Part shown: positions 58,673 through 64,000 of the stretch, one piece after another
Layout of the letters: every line of letters starts with the position of its first letter
Numbering within the stretch: position 1 is the stretch's first letter
DNA from: Nitrospirota bacterium
GTDB taxonomy: Bacteria; Nitrospirota; UBA9217
NCBI GenBank assembly: GCA_029858565.1
Contig: JAOUEV010000001.1
Span: 1-64,000, forward strand
Direction of reading: 5' to 3'
DNA: 64,000 bases
The notes under the pieces: generated by a model
The model's input: the letters and a program-made list of their open reading frames with translations, nothing else
Told to the model about the DNA's origin: nothing
Databases searched by the model: none
Position numbers and translations under genes: made by a program

Positions 58673-59956
58673 TTATATCCGTTCCACGATCATCGCCCCT
58701 CCCTGGCCGCCGCCGATGCACATGGTGGCAAGTCCGGTCGCAAGATTTCTCCGCTCCATTTCCTTGAGCAGCGTGATCACGATACGCATCCCCGATGATC
58801 CCACTGGATGGCCAAGGGCGATTGCTCCGCCGTTCACGTTCATGATGTCCCTCCGGAACTCGCCGATCGGCTGCTCACCGGGAAGATGTCTCCGGAAGAA
58901 CTGTTCAGATGCAGCGGCCTTTTCGCAGGCGATGACCTGGGCAGCGAATGCTTCGTTCAGTTCGATCAGCTCCATGTCTGACAGCTTCATTCCCGCCAGC
59001 TTCAGCACTTTATTTGTGGCAAATACAGGTCCGAGCCCCATGCGTGAGGGATCGTTCCCCGCAAACGCATAGGCCCTGATCCTGCCCAGGGGCTTCAGGC
59101 CCAATTCCCGGGCGCGGTCTCCGCTCATCACAAGGGCCGCGGCAGCCCCGTCGGTAATGGGCGATGAGTTTCCGGGCGTCACGGTGCCGGTCTTTCTATC
59201 AAAATAGGGCTTCAGTTTTTCCAGATCGTCCATGGTCTGGTGCTTGCGAGGCCCCACGTCCTCTTCAACTGCCTCGAACTTCGGCGGGACATAAAAGGGA
59301 GCGATCTCGTTCCTGAACTTTCCCGCTTCGTTCGCGGCCGACCATTTCTGATGGCTCCAGAGGGAGAACTCATCCTGCTCTTTTCGCGAGATAGCGAAGT
59401 CCTGTACCAGATTTTCCGCGGTCTGGCCCATATTAAAGCCCGACACCGGGTCAGTGAGCCCCAGGGTGAGCCCGACGACCGGCACAAGGTCCGGCGGCCT
59501 GATGGCCAGACCGGCGATGACCTTTTCCCAGAGGGTCTTGGACCTGCCGATGGCCGTGAATATGTCTTTCAGCCGCTTGGTGGTGTAGAACCCGAAGTTG
59601 GACATGGATTCAACGCCTGCGGTCAACACTACATCCGATAGACCGGAAACGATCTGGGCATATGCGCTCGACAGGGCCTGCATGCCGGACGCGCAGTTCC
59701 GTTGCACGCTGTAGGCGGGGATGGGCTGCGGGATCCCTGCGCGCAACGCGATCACCCGCGCGATGTTCGCGGCTTCAGCGGGCATGCCCGCATTTCCCAC
59801 GATCACCTCGTCCACGATCTTGGGATCAATGCCCGTTCGAGCAACGATCTCTTTTATCACAAAGGCCCCAAGCGTGTCAGCGGTCACGTTCTTGAGAACA
59901 GTGCCGGATTTCGCGTAGGGAGTTCTTACCCCGTCTATGATGACGATGTTCTTCAT
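58673..59956 (-). CDS. Thiolase (acetyl-CoA acyltransferase)
   Basis: RNCASGMQALSSAYAQI; NVNGGAIALGHPVGSSGMRI; MCIGGGQGGAMIVE. Confidence 0.95.
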   Translation of the reverse strand: MKNIVIIDGVRTPYAKSGTVLKNVTADTLGAFVIKEIVARTGIDPKIVDEVIVGNAGMPAEAANIARVIALRAGIPQPIPAYSVQRNCASGMQALSSAYAQIVSGLSDVVLTAGVESMSNFGFYTTKRLKDIFTAIGRSKTLWEKVIAGLAIRPPDLVPVVGLTLGLTDPVSGFNMGQTAENLVQDFAISRKEQDEFSLWSHQKWSAANEAGKFRNEIAPFYVPPKFEAVEEDVGPRKHQTMDDLEKLKPYFDRKTGTVTPGNSSPITDGAAAALVMSGDRARELGLKPLGRIRAYAFAGNDPSRMGLGPVFATNKVLKLAGMKLSDMELIELNEAFAAQVIACEKAAASEQFFRRHLPGEQPIGEFRRDIMNVNGGAIALGHPVGSSGMRIVITLLKEMERRNLATGLATMCIGGGQGGAMIVERI

Positions 59957-61674
59957 CAGATCTTCTCCCTGATCCCCAGCTTCGCCCGCTCCTCGTCCCG
60001 CAGCACCCGCCGCAGGACCTTGCCGACCAGGGTCTTGGGCAGTTGGTCGCGGAACTCCACTTCCTTCGGCACTTTGAATTTCGATAGTTCCTGACGGCAG
60101 TATTCGATGATCTCATCGGGCGTTGCAGTGACACCTTCCTTGAGAACGATGTATGCCTTTATCTTCTCCCCCAGGAACTCTTCGTGAGGCACGCCCACGA
60201 CAACCGCTTCCTTGACCTTGGGATGGCTGTAAAGCACCTCTTCCACCTCGCGGGGATAAACATTTTCGCCAACGGTCTTGATCATGTCCTTGATCCGGTC
60301 CACGATCATGAAATAGCCGTCCTCATCGCGCTTCGCGATGTCGCCCGTATGGAGCCAGCCGCCCCGCAGCGCCTGGGCGGTCTCTTCCGGCTTGTTCCAG
60401 TATCCCTGCATCATCTGGGGTCCCCGGACCACCAGTTCTCCGACCTCGCCCACGGCCAGTTCCCGGAGCCCGGTCTCGAGATCCATGATACGGGCATCCG
60501 TGTCAGGCCAGGGAAGTCCGATGGTGCCCGGTTTTCTTCTGCCGAAAATGGGATTGGCATGGGTCACCGGAGAGGCCTCGGACAAGCCATAGCCTTCCAC
60601 GATGCGCGATTTCGTCAGTTGCTCGAACCGCTCCTGCACTTCCTTCATAAGCGGACCGGCCCCGCTGATGGCGGCCTTGATGGACGTGAGATCGTAATTA
60701 TGTGTCTTCATGTAGTTCCCGATGGCGAGGTACATCGCCTGGATCCCCGGGAAGATGGTCGGCCGTTTCTTGTGGACGACCTGCAGCACCTCCTTGGTAT
60801 GGAACTTGGGAAGCAGGATCAGTTCGGCCCCGATGGTGATCCCGAAGTTCATGGCCGTGGTCATGCCGTAAACGTGGAAGAAGGGGATCACCGAGAGTAT
60901 GCGCTCCTCGCCTTCGTTCCGGATGGTGAGCCAGGCGCGGCATTGCGTCGCGTTCACGACCAGGTTCCGGTGGGTCAGGACCGCGCCCTTCGGAATACCG
61001 GTGGTGCCGCCGGTGTATTGCAGGATCGCGATGTCATCGGCCTTTACCACGGCAGCGGGCGCGGTGTCGTATCCTGATCTGACCAGCTGCAAAAAATCAT
61101 GGATCGGAGCAATGCGCTTCACCGGCACCCACTGCTTCTCCAGCATTGCCTTGAGCGGATAGAGCAGGTTGAGCGGGAAGGGCAGGTAATCCTTGATGCC
61201 GCAGAGGACCAGGGCCTTTACCGCGACCCGGGGGAGCACCGGTGCGATGACGGGGTAGAACATGTCCACGGCTACCAGCACCTTCGCGCCGCTGTCACGG
61301 AGCTGAACCTCGAGCTCATGGGAATGGTACAGGGGATTCGTAGCGACCGCGATGGCGCCGATCCGGAGCGTTGCGTAATAGGCAATGACCATCTGCGGGA
61401 TGTTCGGCAGCATAAGAGCGACACGATCGCCCTTGGATACGCCAAGGTGCATCAGTCCGTGCGCGAAACGGTTCACCAGGCGGTCGAGCTCCTGGTAGGT
61501 GATCCTGGCACCGAAGAAGGAAAGTGCCGTATGGTCAGGGAACTTTCGAGCGGTCTCGGCAAGTACGCCGCCCAGAGACAGATCAGGATACACAAGCGAT
61601 CCGCTGATACCGGGTTCGTAGAAATTCACCCACGGTCGGTCGGTTCTGGTCTCCAGGGCTGTCATCGTATCCAC
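59956..61674 (-). CDS. fadD: Long-chain fatty-acid--CoA ligase
   Basis: AILQYTGGTTGIPKGAVLTHRN; LHTGDIAKRDEDGYFMIVDRIKDMIKTVGENVYPREVEE. Confidence 0.95.
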   Translation of the reverse strand: MDTMTALETRTDRPWVNFYEPGISGSLVYPDLSLGGVLAETARKFPDHTALSFFGARITYQELDRLVNRFAHGLMHLGVSKGDRVALMLPNIPQMVIAYYATLRIGAIAVATNPLYHSHELEVQLRDSGAKVLVAVDMFYPVIAPVLPRVAVKALVLCGIKDYLPFPLNLLYPLKAMLEKQWVPVKRIAPIHDFLQLVRSGYDTAPAAVVKADDIAILQYTGGTTGIPKGAVLTHRNLVVNATQCRAWLTIRNEGEERILSVIPFFHVYGMTTAMNFGITIGAELILLPKFHTKEVLQVVHKKRPTIFPGIQAMYLAIGNYMKTHNYDLTSIKAAISGAGPLMKEVQERFEQLTKSRIVEGYGLSEASPVTHANPIFGRRKPGTIGLPWPDTDARIMDLETGLRELAVGEVGELVVRGPQMMQGYWNKPEETAQALRGGWLHTGDIAKRDEDGYFMIVDRIKDMIKTVGENVYPREVEEVLYSHPKVKEAVVVGVPHEEFLGEKIKAYIVLKEGVTATPDEIIEYCRQELSKFKVPKEVEFRDQLPKTLVGKVLRRVLRDEERAKLGIREKI

Positions 61675-61815
61675 CCCCCATTCCGAGCGCCGGCACCCAC
61701 GAGGCTACCGGTGTTGATCGAAGATAAATATTGTCCTCGATATCTATTCCTAGTATAGCACAGCGCGGTCTCAAATTGCGATCAACGCAAAGTGCAAAGC
61801 CCTGCTCATCGCAGC

Positions 61816-63385
61816 GCCTAGGAGTCTGTCGGACTTAGCAATCTGATCCGACGACTGTTTGAACCAATTTCTAGAATCATCAGCCTTATGATCGGTTCTC
61901 TTTGATCAAATATGGTTCTGATTTGTTCTTTCTTATCGATTCAACTCAAGGTATGCAGCCTTTTTAAGTTCCAGGCGATGCAAACGAGGTCCCATTCGCC
62001 TTGTACGGCTACGAAACCGCGCAGCAGGAACTGCCGGAAGCCCATAACCGCTTTGATGATGCCGAAGACCGGTTCCACCGTGCTCTTGCGTTTGGCATAG
62101 ACCTTTTTGCCTGCTTGAGTCCGGAGACGATGCTTCATCCTGGTGACCGCATCGGCATCAGGCGGCGGTGGCAACGGTTCACGGAACCGATCCAAGAGCG
62201 GCTGGTTATGCTGATCCCGGCCAAAAGCAAGGTACGGCGTAATCTTGTTCTTCTCGCAGGCACCGACGTTGGCTTCGCTGTAGAAACCGTTGTCGGTGAT
62301 AATTGCATCCACCGTGCCGAGTTCTTCGGGTAATGCAGCGAGGTTTTCGATTGTCGGTTCCACTTCGCGCTTATCGTTTGTCTGTTGGGTTACATGGCTG
62401 GCGACGATCATCATGGATTCGATATCAACACCAGCCTGAGCATTGTAAGCCTGTTCAAAGCCGCCGCCGGACTTCTTCATGATCCGGGATTCGCCGTCCG
62501 TCAGGTTGACCTGGTCTTTGCCTTGGATACCGGGTTCGGGAGGTTCCGGTTTTCGGCCACGAGACTTTTTGCCGGTTTGCTGTTCTTTTTCAGCGCGCTC
62601 GGCCAGCTTTTTATCATAGGCTTCTTTTTCCTGGGCAAAACGCTCTGCGGCCCGCCGTTCGATCTCGGCTTTGGCGTTGGCTATGGCCTTGAGACGCTCG
62701 GTCCGCCGGGATAGTTCTTCCGGGATGCTAATTCCATCCGGTAGATCAGCCTGATCAGCTGCTTCGGCCTGGCGGAGAAGCTCGGCAACTTCTGCCTTGA
62801 GCTGTTCTTCGAGTTTGCATGCGTGGGCATAGCTCAGGGCTTTATGCTTCGAGGCATTTGCCTTGACCTTGGTCCCGTCAAGACTGACAGTGCCCAGCTT
62901 CAAGACCCCCGCCTGTCCGGCGATCAGGAGGATCTGGACGAACAGCGGCTTGAGCTGCGACAGAAACCGCTTCCGGAAAACGGCGATAGTGTCATGATCC
63001 GGATGCGTATTTGCAGCAATGAATCGGAAGGCAACCGAATCATAGGTGCTCCGCTCCAGTTTCCGGCTGGAGAACACCCCAGTGGCGTATCCATAGAACA
63101 GAAGGGCCAGAAGCATCTCGGGATTATATGGCTGGGAACCGCGCCCCGCATATGCGGCTTTCAAAGAGCTGAGATCGAGCTGATCCAAGATCTCGACGAC
63201 GAATCGGGCCAGGTGATCTTCGGGCAGCCAGTCCTGAAGCGACGGCGGCAGCAAATAGAGTGTTGATTGATCGTAATTGATAAACTTTGCGCTCATTTCT
63301 GTTCAACCTCGCTACGTGCGATTGAATAGCTGAGCGGACTATAACATATTTGATTTAGTCGGGAAAGTCCGACAGACTCCTAGGC
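61816..63385. mobile_element. Complete IS1182-family insertion sequence with 21-bp inverted repeats
   Basis: GCCTAGGAGTCTGTCGGACTT (61816-61836) matched exactly in inverse orientation at 63365-63385; transposase between. Confidence 0.93.
61941..63296 (-). CDS. IS1182-family transposase
   Basis: LPPSLQDWLPEDHLARFVVEILDQLDLS; SLDGTKVKANASKHKALSY; DGESRIMKKSGGGFEQAYNAQAGVD; DNGFYSEAN; STVEPVFGIIKAVMGFRQFLLRG. Confidence 0.95.
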   Translation of the reverse strand: MSAKFINYDQSTLYLLPPSLQDWLPEDHLARFVVEILDQLDLSSLKAAYAGRGSQPYNPEMLLALLFYGYATGVFSSRKLERSTYDSVAFRFIAANTHPDHDTIAVFRKRFLSQLKPLFVQILLIAGQAGVLKLGTVSLDGTKVKANASKHKALSYAHACKLEEQLKAEVAELLRQAEAADQADLPDGISIPEELSRRTERLKAIANAKAEIERRAAERFAQEKEAYDKKLAERAEKEQQTGKKSRGRKPEPPEPGIQGKDQVNLTDGESRIMKKSGGGFEQAYNAQAGVDIESMMIVASHVTQQTNDKREVEPTIENLAALPEELGTVDAIITDNGFYSEANVGACEKNKITPYLAFGRDQHNQPLLDRFREPLPPPPDADAVTRMKHRLRTQAGKKVYAKRKSTVEPVFGIIKAVMGFRQFLLRGFVAVQGEWDLVCIAWNLKRLHTLS

Positions 63386-63478
63386 AGTTGATAGCATGGC
63401 TTTATTTCGTATATCGAGTGGTGCAGATTGCGTTGCAGATGACTTCCGGGGCAGGAAAAGAATGACGAGCCGAAATGA

Positions 63479-64000
63479 TCAGCGTGATGGTCTGCGGGGC
63501 GGGCGGCCTCCGCCCGGACCCGAGCGGTGCCGGGGCGGGGGAGCGCTCTGCCGCTTTTGTTCAGCCTGTTGGCGTTCTTCGGCAGTGCGACGGATCTCCT
63601 TATGGTACATATCGTCGGTCGCCCAGCCCGTAGGGACTTTCTGGCCGATGTACGCTTCGATGGCTTCGAGGGAATAGACATACTCTTCGCAGGCAAGACT
63701 GATCGCTTTGCCCTCGGCACCGGCCCGGCCGGTCCTGCCGATGCGGTGCACATAGTCCTCGGCGTCCTGGGGAAGGTCGTAATTGATGACGTGGGTGATG
63801 CCTTCGACATGGATACCCCGGCTCGCGACATCGGTAGCCACGAGGACCGGCAGCCGGCCACCCTTGAAATCGTCGAGAAGCTTGAGGCGCTTCTTCTGAA
63901 GTATCTCCCCGGTGATCGCGGCGGCCTTCCAATTGTTCCTGATGAGGCGCTCAACGACCATTTCAGCTGCGCGGCGCGTGTTCACGAAGACGATCGCGCG
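63479..64000 (-). CDS. DEAD-box RNA helicase, C-terminal half (5' truncated by window end)
   Basis: VLVATDVASRGIHVEGITHVINYDLPQDAEDYVHRIGRTGRAGAEGKAIS; basic/Pro/Gly tail. Confidence 0.95.
   Translation of the reverse strand, partial: RAIVFVNTRRAAEMVVERLIRNNWKAAAITGEILQKKRLKLLDDFKGGRLPVLVATDVASRGIHVEGITHVINYDLPQDAEDYVHRIGRTGRAGAEGKAISLACEEYVYSLEAIEAYIGQKVPTGWATDDMYHKEIRRTAEERQQAEQKRQSAPPPRHRSGPGGGRPPRRPSR

Overview
Bacterial chromosomal window of about 50-55% GC by eye. The first ~15 kb is a fused S10-spc-alpha ribosomal-protein supercluster on the + strand, running from the 3' end of tuf through rpsJ to rplQ, with secY, map, infA, rpmJ and rpoA. Next comes a five-gene signalling operon (PhnD-like lipoprotein, c-heme-motif sensor kinase, HD-GYP response regulator, PAS kinase, sigma54 activator), followed by porin-like and small secreted proteins. 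The rest is housekeeping and energy metabolism: folD/fchA, ccdA, a MerR regulator with a Cys-rich tail, a MoaD-MoaE fusion, M48 peptidase plus LemA, futalosine-pathway mqnB/mqnD, aroC-aroK-aroB, an octaheme HAO-like cytochrome, CheV/Hpt, a rhodanese-MBL protein, chrB with a chrA remnant, an MFS transporter, TlpA, MltD, a BaiN-type flavoprotein, bacteriohemerythrin, an ADP-ribosylglycohydrolase and a fadD-thiolase-fadJ operon. A complete IS1182-family element with 21-bp inverted repeats and the 3' end of a DEAD-box helicase gene close the window. Gene content suggests an anaerobic or microaerophilic, menaquinone- and cytochrome-c-based organism; the lineage (Nitrospirota- or Deltaproteobacteria-like) is only a guess. 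I found no CRISPR array, tRNA, rRNA or classical defence island. The best candidates for undescribed biology are the five-gene signalling operon, a candidate small RNA between divergent fchA and ccdA, the MerR-CW regulator beside ccdA, and the hairpins inside the alpha operon.
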